A stretch of DNA of 64,000 nt from Thalassotalea litorea (GTDB lineage: Bacteria; Pseudomonadota; Gammaproteobacteria; Enterobacterales; Alteromonadaceae). Shown here one piece after another: positions 9,546 to 18,990 of this stretch. Where the stretch lies: NCBI RefSeq assembly GCF_005843925.1, contig NZ_VCBC01000003.1, forward strand, positions 248,001 to 312,000, in the 5' to 3' direction. The position numbers and the translations under genes are program-made. The notes below the pieces were generated by a model. The model made no database searches, was not told the DNA's origin, and was given only the letters and a program-made list of their open reading frames with translations. Each line of letters starts with the position of its first letter. Positions within the stretch are counted from its first letter, which is position 1.

Positions 9546-10375
9546 ATTGTTGCTCCCAATTGAAATATCGGTAGATACATAACGTTAACCAGTTCATAAA
9601 TTAGAAATATAATCAGCAAAAATACTAACGCAATATACCAACCCATCCGTTTTTCTATATCGTTTTCGAGGATGTTTTTCTGTTCCAATATCATCGCATT
9701 AATTTCTTCTGCAACATTCAGTTGATTTGCTTCAAGCCAATTTATTGATTGTGTGATTGGAGTGCCATTGCTAGCAAGCGGGGCCATTATTAACTGGTGA
9801 ATAGCATCTATCTGGCGCCGAATTTTGCCCGGAACGATAATACGAAACAACCGTGATTTGTTTGGTTTGATAATGTAATTATCCACTTTCTTAATAAAGT
9901 GGTTAAGGATAAATGTGATCAACAAGGCACTGGCGAGCAGGAAAATTCCACTAAGCCATATTGAATCCATCGTCATTAGAGAGGCCGATACAGATATCTC
10001 GAGCTCAGCATAAACTGCTTCAAAGTTTGGCAATACATGATGGCGATAAATACCGCCGACCAACACAAAGACAATAAATAACCAAGTTAAATAGATTTGA
10101 AAATTACGATATCTTTTTCGTTGATTGGCATCGAAAGTAGATGAGTGAAAATCGAGCTGACTATATAATTTCGCAGAATATGCTAATTTTTTATCATCTT
10201 CGAGATCCAACATTCGACTAAACAGAAATGTTGGCAAGGCAGCAATTTTGCTTTTATTAAACGGAAAATTCGATTTAGCATCTTCAATCGTCTCCAATGC
10301 CTGAACTCTACTTTTTCCGTGCTTTAACTGGGTGGTCAGAATTCGACAATTAAACTTAAATTTTGACCAGCTCAT
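9542..10375 (-). CDS. GspF/PilC-like inner membrane protein (divergent, shortened)
   Basis: Probably a divergent member of the type II secretion F / PilC platform family. In the 277-residue product three membrane segments are visible (about 92-111, 137-160, 245-268). [13 protein letters not shown] follows the first segment, where PilC has VPQFxxxFxxFG. The C-terminus [12 protein letters not shown] closely matches the PilC ending. Normal PilC is about 400 residues with two repeated T2SF domains, and here the first is short and poorly conserved. ATG 10375 has an upstream AAAGGG. A GTG at 10405 would add ten residues. It is translationally coupled to the pilin, so the two likely act together. 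Confidence 0.7.
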   Translation of the reverse strand: MSWSKFKFNCRILTTQLKHGKSRVQALETIEDAKSNFPFNKSKIAALPTFLFSRMLDLEDDKKLAYSAKLYSQLDFHSSTFDANQRKRYRNFQIYLTWLFIVFVLVGGIYRHHVLPNFEAVYAELEISVSASLMTMDSIWLSGIFLLASALLITFILNHFIKKVDNYIIKPNKSRLFRIIVPGKIRRQIDAIHQLIMAPLASNGTPITQSINWLEANQLNVAEEINAMILEQKNILENDIEKRMGWYIALVFLLIIFLIYELVNVMYLPIFQLGATI

Positions 10376-10504
10376 AAATCCCTTTACCTGCGATAACCCG
10401 TTCACTTATTCGTGCCATATTAATACCTTAATGACGGTTAAAATACTAGGCTAGTGTGAACGCCGGAGAGAATATTGTTAATGAATTAAATAAGTTATAT
10501 TGCT

Positions 10505-10522
10505 TATATGTAATTGCATATA
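10505..10522. promoter_or_regulatory. Candidate ArsR operator
   Basis: The perfect inverted repeat TATATG-TAATTG-CATATA lies 82 bases upstream of arsR in an AT-rich region. ArsR/SmtB repressors typically bind such ATATG...CATAT dyads. No binding data are available, so this is inferred from family and position. Confidence 0.5.
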
Positions 10523-10603
10523 TATGATTTAACGTATATGGTGCGAATCAACAGGCTTGATAAACATTATTCACCGAGCATTTTTAATACGATGTAATTT
10601 ACG

Positions 10604-10939
10604 ATGCCAGACAGCTTTCCATTATTATTTTTTAAATCTCTGGCCGACGATACCCGGCTGAAAATTCTTTTACTGTTAACTAAAGAGCAGGAACTCTGCG
10701 TGTGTGACTTAACCACAGCGCTTGCGCTCTCTCAGCCAAAAATTTCTCGTCATCTGGCACTATTAAAACAACAGGAATTGATTACCAGCCGTCGCCAAGG
10801 GCAGTGGGTGTTCTATTCTCTAAACCAGTCTTTGCCTCAATGGTGTACAACCACGTTACAAGAATGCTTGGCTAAGCATCAAGGTTATGCGGCTAACGCA
10901 TTGGCAATGCTGACTCGCTCAACATCAGGTTGTCTGTAA
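10604..10939 (+). CDS. arsR: ArsR-family metalloregulator
   Basis: Winged-helix repressor expected to leave DNA when it binds As(III) or a related metalloid. The 111-residue protein has the ArsR fold with the recognition helix around SQPKISRHLALLKQQ and the ELCVCDL metal motif (C32, C34). E. coli ArsR uses a third cysteine three residues after the pair. That position is Thr here, so coordination may be two-Cys or use a Cys elsewhere, such as C58-110 region residues. It precedes the GAPDH-arsJ pair by 51 bases in the same direction. Confidence 0.88.
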   Translation: MPDSFPLLFFKSLADDTRLKILLLLTKEQELCVCDLTTALALSQPKISRHLALLKQQELITSRRQGQWVFYSLNQSLPQWCTTTLQECLAKHQGYAANALAMLTRSTSGCL

Positions 10940-10990
10940 AAATCTGGTGAGATAGCAAATATTTATGATTAATTTATTAGGAAATGTACG

Positions 10991-11995
10991 ATGACAATTC
11001 GAGTAGGCATCAACGGTTTTGGGCGCATGGGGCGCTTGGTTATGCGCGCTGCGTGGGATTGGCCGGAAGTGGAGTTCGTTCATATTAACGATCCTGCTGG
11101 CGATGCCAATACACTGGCGCATTTGCTAAATTTTGACTCAGTACATGGTCGTTGGCACCAAGAAGCGGTCGCCTGCGATAACACAATCACAGTTGCGGGA
11201 AGCGTGATATCCACCAGTGAAAATACCGCTATCGAAGATACCGACTGGTCGTTATGCGATATTGTCATCGAAGCCAGTGGTAAGATGAAAACCAAAGAAA
11301 AGCTTGCGGCGTATTTGCAACAAGGCGTTAAAAAAGTCGTAGTTACGGCACCCGTAAAACAGCAAGGAGTGTTAGATATCGTGATGGGGGTGAATGATCA
11401 TCTCTATGATCCAGATAGCTACGATATTGTTACCGCAGCCTCTTGTACTACGAACTGCCTGGCTCCGGCGGTTAAAGTGCTCCATGAGGCGATTGGGATT
11501 CATCACGGCAGCATGACCACCATTCATGATATTACCAATACCCAAACCATACTCGATGCACCGCATAAAGATTTGCGCCGTTCACGAGCATGCGGGATGA
11601 GCCTGATCCCGACCACCACCGGTTCGGCGACCGCCATCACCCATATTTTTCCAGAACTTAAAGGGCGTTTAAACGGTCATGCGGTGCGTGTGCCATTGGC
11701 GAATGCGTCGTTAACTGATTGTGCATTTGAAATGAGTCGTGATACCGATGTTGAAGAGGTGAATCGACTATTTGCCGACGCTGAGCAAGGAGAGTTGGCA
11801 GGCATACTCGGTTATGAAGAACGTCCATTGGTATCCATTGATTATAAAACCGATCCGCGCTCTTGTATTGTCGATGCCTTATCGACGATGGTCATCAATA
11901 AACGGCAGGTGAAACTATACCTTTGGTACGATAATGAATGGGGTTATGCGAACCGAACGGCGGAACTCATGTTGAAGGTCGCAAAATCCTTGTGA
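10991..11995 (+). CDS. ArsJ-associated glyceraldehyde-3-phosphate dehydrogenase
   Basis: Type I GAPDH. With arsenate in place of phosphate, the enzyme makes the unstable 1-arseno-3-phosphoglycerate, the ArsJ substrate. The 334-residue protein has the NAD site [10 protein letters not shown] (7-16), the catalytic SCTTNC with C152, and H179 in HDITNTQ. Its place between arsR and arsJ identifies the arsenate-linked paralogue rather than the glycolytic enzyme. The stop codon overlaps the arsJ start, so GAPDH and exporter are made together. Confidence 0.93.
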   Translation: MTIRVGINGFGRMGRLVMRAAWDWPEVEFVHINDPAGDANTLAHLLNFDSVHGRWHQEAVACDNTITVAGSVISTSENTAIEDTDWSLCDIVIEASGKMKTKEKLAAYLQQGVKKVVVTAPVKQQGVLDIVMGVNDHLYDPDSYDIVTAASCTTNCLAPAVKVLHEAIGIHHGSMTTIHDITNTQTILDAPHKDLRRSRACGMSLIPTTTGSATAITHIFPELKGRLNGHAVRVPLANASLTDCAFEMSRDTDVEEVNRLFADAEQGELAGILGYEERPLVSIDYKTDPRSCIVDALSTMVINKRQVKLYLWYDNEWGYANRTAELMLKVAKSL

Positions 11996-13227
11996 TGATG
12001 CTGTCACGCTTTCAGCAACTTCCGGCAAAGGTGCGCCAGTATTTACTGGTCACCCTAAATTACTGGGCGTTTACGTTAACCGACGGAGCGCTGCGCATGT
12101 TAGTGGTATTGCATTTTCATGCGCTAGGCTATGACGCCTTACAAATTGCCATGCTGTTCCTATTTTATGAATTCTTTGGGGTCGTTACCAATCTGGTTGG
12201 TGGCTGGCTAGGTGCTAGGATTGGCTTAAACCGAACCATGCAAATGGGCTTGCTGATGCAGGTTGTGGCGTTATTGATGCTGACCTTACCTGCAGATTAC
12301 TTAATGATCCCATGGGTGATGGCGGCTCAGGCCTTATCGGGGATCGCTAAAGACCTCAATAAAATGAGTGCCAAATCCAGCGTTAAACATTTGGTGTCAG
12401 CACAACAGCAGGGGCAGTTATATAAGTGGGTGGCGATTCTCACGGGCTCAAAAAATACCTTGAAAGGCGTCGGATTCTTTCTCGGTGCGATTCTGCTCAG
12501 TACTTTAGGTTTTCAATATGCGATGCTGGCAATGGCATCTTTTTTATTGGTGATGGCGGTGATTTCGGCGATTTTCCTGCAACAGGACATGGGTAAAGCC
12601 AAGTATAAAGTCAAGTTTAAAGATATATTTTCGAAAAGCGCTGCGATAAACCGATTGTCTCTGGCTCGAATGTGTTTGTTTGCCGCCAGAGATGTCTGGT
12701 TTGTGGTCGCGTTGCCGGTATATTTTGCCAGTCAGGCGGGATGGAATGACTGGCGCGTTGGAGCATTTATGGCGTCCTGGGTGATTGGTTATGGTTTCAT
12801 ACAGGGGATCGCGCCGATGATTACGGAACGAAGTGATCGCAATGCGGTACAAAGTGCGACGGTGTGGGGTTGGGCACTCACCCTGATCACATTACTACTA
12901 TGGATAATCTTTCAGCTGTATGCCTCGGATCATGAGCCTTTGACCTGGATTCTGGTTGTCGGTTTAATGGCGTTTGGATTTATCTTTGCTATTAACTCTT
13001 CCCTGCATAGTTATTTGATTGTGGCATTGGCGAAATCCGATGGCGTGTCGCTGGATGTCGGGTTTTATTATATGGCGAATGCGATGGGGCGCTTATTGGG
13101 GACAGTCGCATCAGGATATTTGTACCTGAACTATGGGTTGCAAGGATGTCTATTCATGGCAACAGGTCTGCTTGTCATCGCAAGTTTTACGATTAAATTT
13201 GTGCCAGCACCAAAACCTATCGCCTGA
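11995..13227 (+). CDS. arsJ: Organoarsenical efflux MFS transporter ArsJ
   Basis: Major-facilitator exporter known to extrude 1-arseno-3-phosphoglycerate, giving resistance to arsenate. The 410-residue product has about 12 hydrophobic segments and the family-specific N-terminal run WAFTLTDGALRMLVVLHFHA, then FEFFG-like FYEFFGVVTNLVGGWLGA. The start is ATG 11995, which shares bases with the GAPDH stop (TGATG), rather than upstream in-frame codons lying inside GAPDH. No arsenate reductase (arsC) or arsB/acr3 gene is nearby, consistent with this reduction-independent route. Confidence 0.93.
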   Translation: MMLSRFQQLPAKVRQYLLVTLNYWAFTLTDGALRMLVVLHFHALGYDALQIAMLFLFYEFFGVVTNLVGGWLGARIGLNRTMQMGLLMQVVALLMLTLPADYLMIPWVMAAQALSGIAKDLNKMSAKSSVKHLVSAQQQGQLYKWVAILTGSKNTLKGVGFFLGAILLSTLGFQYAMLAMASFLLVMAVISAIFLQQDMGKAKYKVKFKDIFSKSAAINRLSLARMCLFAARDVWFVVALPVYFASQAGWNDWRVGAFMASWVIGYGFIQGIAPMITERSDRNAVQSATVWGWALTLITLLLWIIFQLYASDHEPLTWILVVGLMAFGFIFAINSSLHSYLIVALAKSDGVSLDVGFYYMANAMGRLLGTVASGYLYLNYGLQGCLFMATGLLVIASFTIKFVPAPKPIA

Positions 13228-13309
13228 TGTCATACGCTCTTTGATGAATACCGTGTTGTTCGAGCACCACCAAACTTCGATTGATAGGCAAAGATAACAC
13301 TAAAAATAT

Positions 13310-13319
13310 ATGTATACAT
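13310..13319. promoter_or_regulatory. Palindrome upstream of the VOC gene
   Basis: The perfect palindrome ATGTATACAT sits in an AT-rich tract resembling the one before arsR. It could be a second operator for the same or another regulator. The evidence is weak. Confidence 0.25.
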
Positions 13320-13394
13320 TGATATACAAGCATTTAAGCAAATAAGCACATAAGCTAAGAAGCACAAAAGCTAAACCGATGTAGGAGCGCCGTT

Positions 13395-13835
13395 ATGTCA
13401 GCCAAGAACAAAATGTTAAAACAAGCACAAAAGAGCATTTGTCATCTATCGTTAGGCTGTAATGATTTAAGCAAAATGATTGAGTTTTACCGCGCTGTGT
13501 TGGCGACTTTGGATATCGAACAAGTTGCAGAGCACTCTGCGGCTGTCGCGTTTGGCAAAGGCTACCCGACCTTTTGGTTACAAAAGCCCTTTAATGATCA
13601 AAAGGCCACGGTTGGTAACGGCAGTCATATTGGCTTTATGTCGACCAGCAAATCGCAGGTAGAAAATTTTTATAAAACTGCGCTTGCCATGGGGGGCCGG
13701 TGCAACGGCAAACCCGGGCCACGAAAAGATTATGGCGATGCCTATTACGGGTGCTTTATTATCGATCCTGAGGGGCATCGAATTGAAGCGAGTTTTTGGG
13801 ATTTTGAATTGGCCGAGGCACTAAAACATTCCTAA
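13395..13835 (+). CDS. VOC-superfamily (glyoxalase/dioxygenase-like) protein
   Basis: A 146-residue vicinal-oxygen-chelate protein. Possible metal ligands are the His of CHLSLG near the N-terminus, the His of GSHIGF, and the Glu of HRIEASFW in the C-terminal beta-strand. GPRKDYGDAYYGCFIIDPEGH is the usual second-module signature. The substrate cannot be read from sequence. ArsI, a VOC C-As lyase, has vicinal cysteines absent here, so a direct arsenic role is not supported, despite following arsJ by 167 bases. Confidence 0.8.
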   Translation: MSAKNKMLKQAQKSICHLSLGCNDLSKMIEFYRAVLATLDIEQVAEHSAAVAFGKGYPTFWLQKPFNDQKATVGNGSHIGFMSTSKSQVENFYKTALAMGGRCNGKPGPRKDYGDAYYGCFIIDPEGHRIEASFWDFELAEALKHS

Positions 13836-13982
13836 ATCAAAGGCGAATAGTCGTCAAAATGGTTAAATTTAAAGAATATTTTATTTTCTCTATTTAGTGA
13901 AAAGGAAATATCAGATAAGCTAGAACAATAATAATAAAACGCAGCTAGGCCGACAGGCGAACCTCCAGGAAATTGTAATATT

Positions 13983-16241
13983 ATGTCTGATGCAATTGAT
14001 ATGAGCCTTGAAGGGATTGAACAACTTCCCTTACGACGCTTCACAGAAGATGCCTACTTAAATTACTCCATGTACGTGATCATGGATCGCGCATTGCCTC
14101 ACATCGGTGATGGTTTAAAGCCGGTTCAACGCCGCATTATTTATGCGATGTCAGAATTGGGTTTAACCGCTCTGGCGAAATACAAAAAATCGGCACGTAC
14201 CGTCGGTGATGTATTGGGTAAGTTCCATCCGCATGGGGATTCGGCTTGTTATGAGGCCATGGTATTGATGGCTCAGCCATTCTCCTATCGCTATCCGTTA
14301 GTTGATGGACAAGGCAACTGGGGCGCGCCGGATGATCCCAAATCCTTTGCTGCAATGCGTTATACCGAAGCGAAGCTTTCAAAATTTAGTGAAGTATTAC
14401 TTTCTGAGTTGGGGCAGGGCACGGCCGACTGGCTGCCAAACTTTGATGGTACTTTAAAAGAGCCAAAATGTTTACCGGCGCGTTTACCACACATCATGCT
14501 CAATGGCATTACCGGGATCGCAGTCGGAATGGCAACCGATATACCGCCACATAATGTACGGGAAATGGCCAACGCCTGTGTGCACCTAATCGACCAACCC
14601 AAAGCAGAGCTGCAAGATTTACTCGAGCATGTAAAAGGCCCAGATTATCCGACCGATGCGGAAATTATCACGCCCAAAGCGGATATTGAAAAGATTTATC
14701 AAACCGGTCGAGGCAGCATTAAAATGCGTGCCGTTTACGAAATGGAGCAAGGCGAGGTTGTGATCAACTCACTTCCACATCAGGCGTCAGGCGCTAAAAT
14801 TCTTGAGCAAATTGCCGGACAAATGACCGCCAAAAAACTGCCGATGGTGGTGGATTTACGCGATGAGTCAGATCATGAAAATCCAACGCGATTGGTAATC
14901 GTACCGCGTTCAAATCGGGTCGAAATTGAACCTTTGATGCAGCATTTATTTGCATCAACGGATCTGGAAAAGAACTACCGGGTTAACTTAAATATGCTCG
15001 GCTTGGATAATCGTCCAGCAGTAAAGAATCTTAAGCAAATCCTGTCAGAATGGCTGGAGTACCGGCGCGAGACCATTCGCCGCCGTTTGCAGTATCGTCT
15101 CGATAAAGTGCTGGCGCGATTGCATATCCTCGATGGTTTATTGATTGCCTATTTAAATATTGATGAAGTCATTGCGATCATCCGTGAATACGATGATCCA
15201 AAAGCGGAGCTGATGCAGCGTTTTGAGTTATCAAAAACTCAAGCGGAAGCAATTCTGGAAATTAAACTTCGTCAGTTAGCCAAACTTGAAGAAATTAAGA
15301 TCCGTGCCGAGCAGGACGAATTGAGTAAAGAGCGAGATCACTTAGAAAAAATCCTGGCATCGAAAGCACGCTTAAATACTTTAATGAAAAAAGAGATCCT
15401 GAAAGCGTCCGAAGATTATGGTGACGAACGTCGCTCAAAACTGGTCGAGCGCGCAGAAGCAAAAGCCATGTCTGAAAAAGATCTGGTGCCGTCCGAGCCC
15501 GTCTCTGTGGTTGTGTCTGAAAAAGGCTGGGCACGTTGTGCGAAAGGGCATGATATTGACCCGATGGCGATGTCCTATAAAGCCGGGGACAGTTATCTAT
15601 GTTCCGCCAAAGGGCGTAGCAATCGTCCTGTGGTGTTTATCGACACTTCTGGTCGGGCATTTGCCACCGATGCCCACACTCTGCCTTCCGCCAGAAGTCA
15701 GGGGGAACCTTTAACCGGTCGATTTAGTATTGCCGCGGGCCAAAACATAACTCAGACAGTGATGGCCGATGATGAGCAGCCGTTTTTACTGGCGAGTGAC
15801 AGTGGTTATGGCTTTATCGGCAAGTTTTCCGATATGGTATCGCGCAATAAAAATGGTAAAGCGTTATTAAGTTTGCCGCAAGGCGCTGAAGTTATGGCGC
15901 CACAAGCGGTGTCTGAGATTGAATCCTTGTCTTGTTTAGCGATTACCACAGAAGGTCGGATGTTATTGTTCCCATTAAAAGACCTGCCGCAGCTAAGCAA
16001 AGGTAAGGGGAATAAAATCATTAATATTCCGTCCGCTCGCGCCAAGGCCCGAGAGGAACTACTGGTTATATTGAGTGTTGTTGGTAATGAAGATTCCGTG
16101 ACGCTATACGCGGGTAAACGCAAGCTAACCCTTAAACCAAGCGATTTAGAGCACTATCGTGGTGAACGTGGTCGTCGAGGCAACAAGCTTCCCAGGGGCC
16201 TGCAACGTGTTGAACGCATGGAAATTGATTCCCCGAACTAA
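13983..16241 (+). CDS. parC: DNA topoisomerase IV subunit A ParC
   Basis: DNA-cleaving subunit of topoisomerase IV. The 752-residue protein has the winged-helix domain with the catalytic tyrosine Y127 ([10 protein letters not shown]), the coiled-coil tower, and a C-terminal beta-pinwheel. In the quinolone-resistance region [12 protein letters not shown], Ser87 and Glu91 correspond to E. coli S80 and E84 and are wild type, so no resistance substitution is seen there. An AGGA lies 12 bases before the ATG. plsC follows downstream as in E. coli. Confidence 0.97.
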   Translation: MSDAIDMSLEGIEQLPLRRFTEDAYLNYSMYVIMDRALPHIGDGLKPVQRRIIYAMSELGLTALAKYKKSARTVGDVLGKFHPHGDSACYEAMVLMAQPFSYRYPLVDGQGNWGAPDDPKSFAAMRYTEAKLSKFSEVLLSELGQGTADWLPNFDGTLKEPKCLPARLPHIMLNGITGIAVGMATDIPPHNVREMANACVHLIDQPKAELQDLLEHVKGPDYPTDAEIITPKADIEKIYQTGRGSIKMRAVYEMEQGEVVINSLPHQASGAKILEQIAGQMTAKKLPMVVDLRDESDHENPTRLVIVPRSNRVEIEPLMQHLFASTDLEKNYRVNLNMLGLDNRPAVKNLKQILSEWLEYRRETIRRRLQYRLDKVLARLHILDGLLIAYLNIDEVIAIIREYDDPKAELMQRFELSKTQAEAILEIKLRQLAKLEEIKIRAEQDELSKERDHLEKILASKARLNTLMKKEILKASEDYGDERRSKLVERAEAKAMSEKDLVPSEPVSVVVSEKGWARCAKGHDIDPMAMSYKAGDSYLCSAKGRSNRPVVFIDTSGRAFATDAHTLPSARSQGEPLTGRFSIAAGQNITQTVMADDEQPFLLASDSGYGFIGKFSDMVSRNKNGKALLSLPQGAEVMAPQAVSEIESLSCLAITTEGRMLLFPLKDLPQLSKGKGNKIINIPSARAKAREELLVILSVVGNEDSVTLYAGKRKLTLKPSDLEHYRGERGRRGNKLPRGLQRVERMEIDSPN

Positions 16242-16289
16242 CGCTAACATCCAGGGCTGATTATGGAGAATCGCCCTTCACGATCAAAC

Positions 16290-16313
16290 AAAGCCGGCTT
16301 ATGTCGGCTTTTT
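16290..16313 (+). terminator. Intrinsic terminator after parC
   Basis: AAAGCCGGC-TTAT-GTCGGCTTT (one G-U pair) is followed by further T residues, 49 bases beyond the parC stop. Confidence 0.85.
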
Positions 16314-16402
16314 CGTCTGCAGCTTTTGATACATCAACAGCAGCGTTACCTGACTCAATCTTAAAGGGTCACATTCAAGCTGTTCTATAATTGTAAGAAT
16401 TT

Positions 16403-16431
16403 TTCCTCTGTTATCGACATTTGTGTATAAT
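16403..16431 (+). promoter_or_regulatory. Possible sigma-70 promoter for plsC-rraB
   Basis: A consensus -10 hexamer TATAAT lies at 16426-16431, 32 bases before the plsC start and just beyond the parC terminator. The -35 position (TTCCTC) is poor, so the call rests on the -10 box and location. Confidence 0.35.
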
Positions 16432-16463
16432 TGCGCTCCTTATTTAAGCGATAGAGGTTTACT

Positions 16464-17222
16464 GTGTTAGCGATCCTGCGCATTTTGACATTAGCGTTTT
16501 CATTAGTGCTGACTACACTCACATCCATTTTGATGTGTATTATTCGTCCATTTCATCGTGATAATGTATATTTTTCAGCGCATTTGATTGGCGGCTTATC
16601 GCCCGCGATTGGTGTAAAGCTGGAAGTACGTAAACCCGAGGGCGTCGAATACGAAGGTCCTGTGGTATACGTATGTAATCATCAAAATAGCTATGATATT
16701 TTTACGGTTGCCGGTTCGTTGCCAAAAGGTACGGTCAGTATTGGTAAAAAAAGCCTTAAGTGGATCCCATTTTTTGGGCAGATGTATTGGTTCACCGGTA
16801 ATATTCTTATCGATCGTGCTAATCGCTCTAAAGCGCACAGTACTATTGCCTCCGCGGCACAAAAAATCAAAGAACGAAACATCTCTGTATGGTTATTTCC
16901 AGAGGGGACCCGTAGCTATGGACGTGGATTACTCCCTTTTAAAACCGGCGCCTTTCATACGGCGATGCAAGCGGATGTGCCTATCGTTCCGGTATGTGTT
17001 AGCAATTCCCATAATTTGGTGGACTTAAATCGTTGGAACAATGGCAAGATGATCATCGAATTTTTGCCGCCGATTCATATCCACGATAAAACCAAAGAAG
17101 GCGTTCGCCACGTTGCCAACAATACCCATGAGTTAATGCTGGCGAAAATTAACGAATTGAGTGTCGAAGCTGGGAACCCTTTCCAGCCGTTACACGAGAG
17201 CAAACAGGCAGAGCAGAGCTAA
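16464..17222 (+). CDS. plsC: 1-acyl-sn-glycerol-3-phosphate acyltransferase PlsC
   Basis: Membrane enzyme making phosphatidic acid from lysophosphatidic acid, an essential step in phospholipid synthesis. The 252-residue protein has an N-terminal hydrophobic segment (about 3-28), the catalytic HX4D motif (H73, D78 in NHQNSYD) and the substrate-binding FPEGTR (145-150). It uses a GTG start. The parC-plsC neighbourhood is conserved in enterics. rraB begins three bases after its stop. Confidence 0.95.
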   Translation: MLAILRILTLAFSLVLTTLTSILMCIIRPFHRDNVYFSAHLIGGLSPAIGVKLEVRKPEGVEYEGPVVYVCNHQNSYDIFTVAGSLPKGTVSIGKKSLKWIPFFGQMYWFTGNILIDRANRSKAHSTIASAAQKIKERNISVWLFPEGTRSYGRGLLPFKTGAFHTAMQADVPIVPVCVSNSHNLVDLNRWNNGKMIIEFLPPIHIHDKTKEGVRHVANNTHELMLAKINELSVEAGNPFQPLHESKQAEQS

Positions 17223-17225
17223 AAT

Positions 17226-17576
17226 ATGGAACAATCAGATTTAAACGAATGGTTAGAACACACCAGTGTTTTACTTGAAGAACTACTTGAAGATGGTTCT
17301 AACCCAGAAGTGGTTCACACCATAGAGCATCACTTTGCCAGCGAAGATTTTGAAACTCTGGAGAACGCCGCCGTTATCGCATTTAAACAAGGGTTGGAAG
17401 TTCAGGAGCCGGAACAAGCGGAGCTTGAAGATGGTACCCCAGTATTTTGCTTTGATATCGTGACTGAACAATATCTCGATGAAGATGTATTGCTCGAAGA
17501 AACCAAAGCCATGTATGCACTGGCGCAAAAATGTAAAGTGGAATATGACGGTTGGGGCACCTACTTCGAAGAATAG
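17226..17576 (+). CDS. rraB: Ribonuclease E inhibitor RraB
   Basis: Small acidic protein that binds RNase E and modulates RNA decay. The 116-residue product contains the family blocks LLEELLEDGSNPEVVHTIEHH, FETLENAAVxAFKxGxEV, and the terminal VEYDGWGTYFEE. It lacks the long acidic tail present in E. coli RraB (about 138 residues). It is almost certainly co-transcribed with plsC (3-base gap). Confidence 0.93.
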   Translation: MEQSDLNEWLEHTSVLLEELLEDGSNPEVVHTIEHHFASEDFETLENAAVIAFKQGLEVQEPEQAELEDGTPVFCFDIVTEQYLDEDVLLEETKAMYALAQKCKVEYDGWGTYFEE

Positions 17577-17631
17577 TGTTCAAGGTGTTGTGAGGCCAAG
17601 TGATTGTTTCATAATATCAACACACCGTCTG

Positions 17632-17653
17632 ATGGGAGCTCTAAAGCTCCCAT
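17632..17653. terminator. Hairpin at the rraB / PA3496-like convergence
   Basis: ATGGGAGCT-CTAA-AGCTCCCAT is a perfect 9-bp stem. It overlaps the last codons of the minus-strand gene and lies 55 bases after rraB. The T-run is poor in both directions, so terminator function is likely but not certain. Confidence 0.55.
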
Positions 17654-17844
17654 TCATCTTCATCCAATAATTCTTTCAAACGCTTTTTTTCCAGTAACTC
17701 ATCAATTCTTTTACGTGTTTTTGCACTGACTTCATCATCTTCTTTTAACAAATCGTCAGTCGTCTCATCAGTATCTGAAACACCACCTGAATCTGTATCC
17801 AGATCGTCGTCGAAATCATCATTAATCATGTCATTGCCAGTCAT
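17641..17844 (-). CDS. PA3496-like small acidic protein
   Basis: A 67-residue protein with a very Asp-rich first half and a basic/acidic helical C-terminal half, TRKRIDELLEKKRLKELLDEDEW. That half resembles the PA3496 family, described as putative envelope-integrity proteins. No signal peptide or membrane segment is present. Its function is unknown. The family assignment comes from memory of the C-terminal motif and should be confirmed by a profile search. Confidence 0.7.
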   Translation of the reverse strand: MTGNDMINDDFDDDLDTDSGGVSDTDETTDDLLKEDDEVSAKTRKRIDELLEKKRLKELLDEDEWEL

Positions 17845-18237
17845 TTAGAATACCTCAAAATTAAAATAGTCATACGGAAAATGGGGATAGGCTGCGCAAC
17901 ACAGGAGCTCTAAAAGCAAAAATAGGCAAAAATTTTTATAAGATCAAATGAAAAAATAACTGTCTGATTTGTTTGTTTTAATATTATTCAGATTGGCGTG
18001 AAAATCACCGTCGTAACGGATTATGACAATCAATCTAGCCAGAGAAACCCTGTACAATGCCCAAATAAAGCGACCTTCGATTTGATTACTGAGCTGATTA
18101 CTGAGTCGATTACTGAGCTGATTATCGAGTCGATTAGTGAATTAACCCCTGAGGTGAAGTTAACTGAGAAACTGGGAATTTGTCTCCGCTCGAGGTAACG
18201 TAGTGTGTGTCAGTGAATAACCAAAGCATCAGAGATA
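17845..18237. other. Non-coding region with a 12-bp tandem repeat
   Basis: AT-rich spacer between divergent genes. It must contain the promoters of the PA3496-like gene (minus) and the SDR gene (plus). The only structured element I see is the tandem repeat at 18084-18143. A 66-codon reading frame running through the repeat has no family resemblance and is not called. Confidence 0.6.
18084..18143. repeat. Five copies of a 12-bp tandem repeat
   Basis: Units at 18084, 18096, 18108, 18120 and 18132 follow the consensus GATTACTGAGYY, alternating GAGCT and GAGTC ends. The last two units are more diverged. Unit length is a multiple of three. It lies 95 bases upstream of the SDR start. Confidence 0.85.
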
Positions 18238-18984
18238 ATGAGAAAAAATATTTTGATTACCGGAGCGAGCTCCGGTTTAGGTCAGGAAATGGCCCGGCAA
18301 TATGCAGCATTGGGTCGAAACCTGGTGTTATGTGCCCGTCGCAAAGAGGCATTGCAGGAGCTGGCCAAAGAATTATCAGAGAAGTTTCCAGAGCAACAAA
18401 TTTTAGTGATGCCTTTGGATGTCAATGATGATGCCGAGGTATTCCATGTCTTTAAAGAAGCAAAAGCGCAACTTGGCGTTCTCGATCGCGTGATTGTGAA
18501 TGCAGGGATTGGTCAAGGTGGGTCAATCGGTAAAGGTTTCTTCGCAGCCAATAAACGTACGGCAATGACAAATTTTGTTGCTGCATTGGCACAATGTGAA
18601 GCGGCGATGGAAATATTCCGAGAACAGAATGATGGTCACTTGGTGACGATTTCATCGGTAAGCTCTGAACGCGGCTTTCGTGGCGCATTTACGACATACG
18701 CTGCAACAAAAGCCGGTATTGCCTCACTAACGGAAGGGATCCGTATTGATGTCCTGCACAAACCCATCGCCGTGACAACGATACACCCAGGTTATATCGC
18801 GACGGATATTATCGACAAAGGAAATACGCCGCCATTTATGGTAGATGCGCCGACGGGGTGTAAGAGTATTATCAAGGCGATTGAGAAAGAAGTCGATAAG
18901 GCTTTCGTGCCGACGTGGCCCTGGGCAGTGGTTCGATACCTATTAGCCTGGTTACCCTTACGCATGATGCGCAAGTTTAGCTAA
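18238..18984 (+). CDS. Short-chain dehydrogenase/reductase (SDR)
   Basis: Classical SDR of 248 residues. The Rossmann nucleotide motif TGASSGLG spans 8-15, NAG is at 88-90, the catalytic serine is in TISSVSS near 139, and the YxxxK pair is Y154 and K158. The hydrophobic C-terminal stretch (VVRYLLAWLPLRMM) suggests membrane association. The substrate is not identifiable. Ketoreductase roles in lipid metabolism are common for similar proteins. Confidence 0.88.
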   Translation: MRKNILITGASSGLGQEMARQYAALGRNLVLCARRKEALQELAKELSEKFPEQQILVMPLDVNDDAEVFHVFKEAKAQLGVLDRVIVNAGIGQGGSIGKGFFAANKRTAMTNFVAALAQCEAAMEIFREQNDGHLVTISSVSSERGFRGAFTTYAATKAGIASLTEGIRIDVLHKPIAVTTIHPGYIATDIIDKGNTPPFMVDAPTGCKSIIKAIEKEVDKAFVPTWPWAVVRYLLAWLPLRMMRKFS

Positions 18985-18990
18985 CTCAAA

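Noticed and set aside
14209-14256. Quinolone-resistance substitution in ParC
   Set aside because: Ser87 and Glu91, equivalent to E. coli S80 and E84, are wild type.
17998-18198. 66-codon open frame through the 12-bp repeat
   Set aside because: The product is mainly the translated repeat (LITE/SITE units), with no ribosome site or family resemblance.
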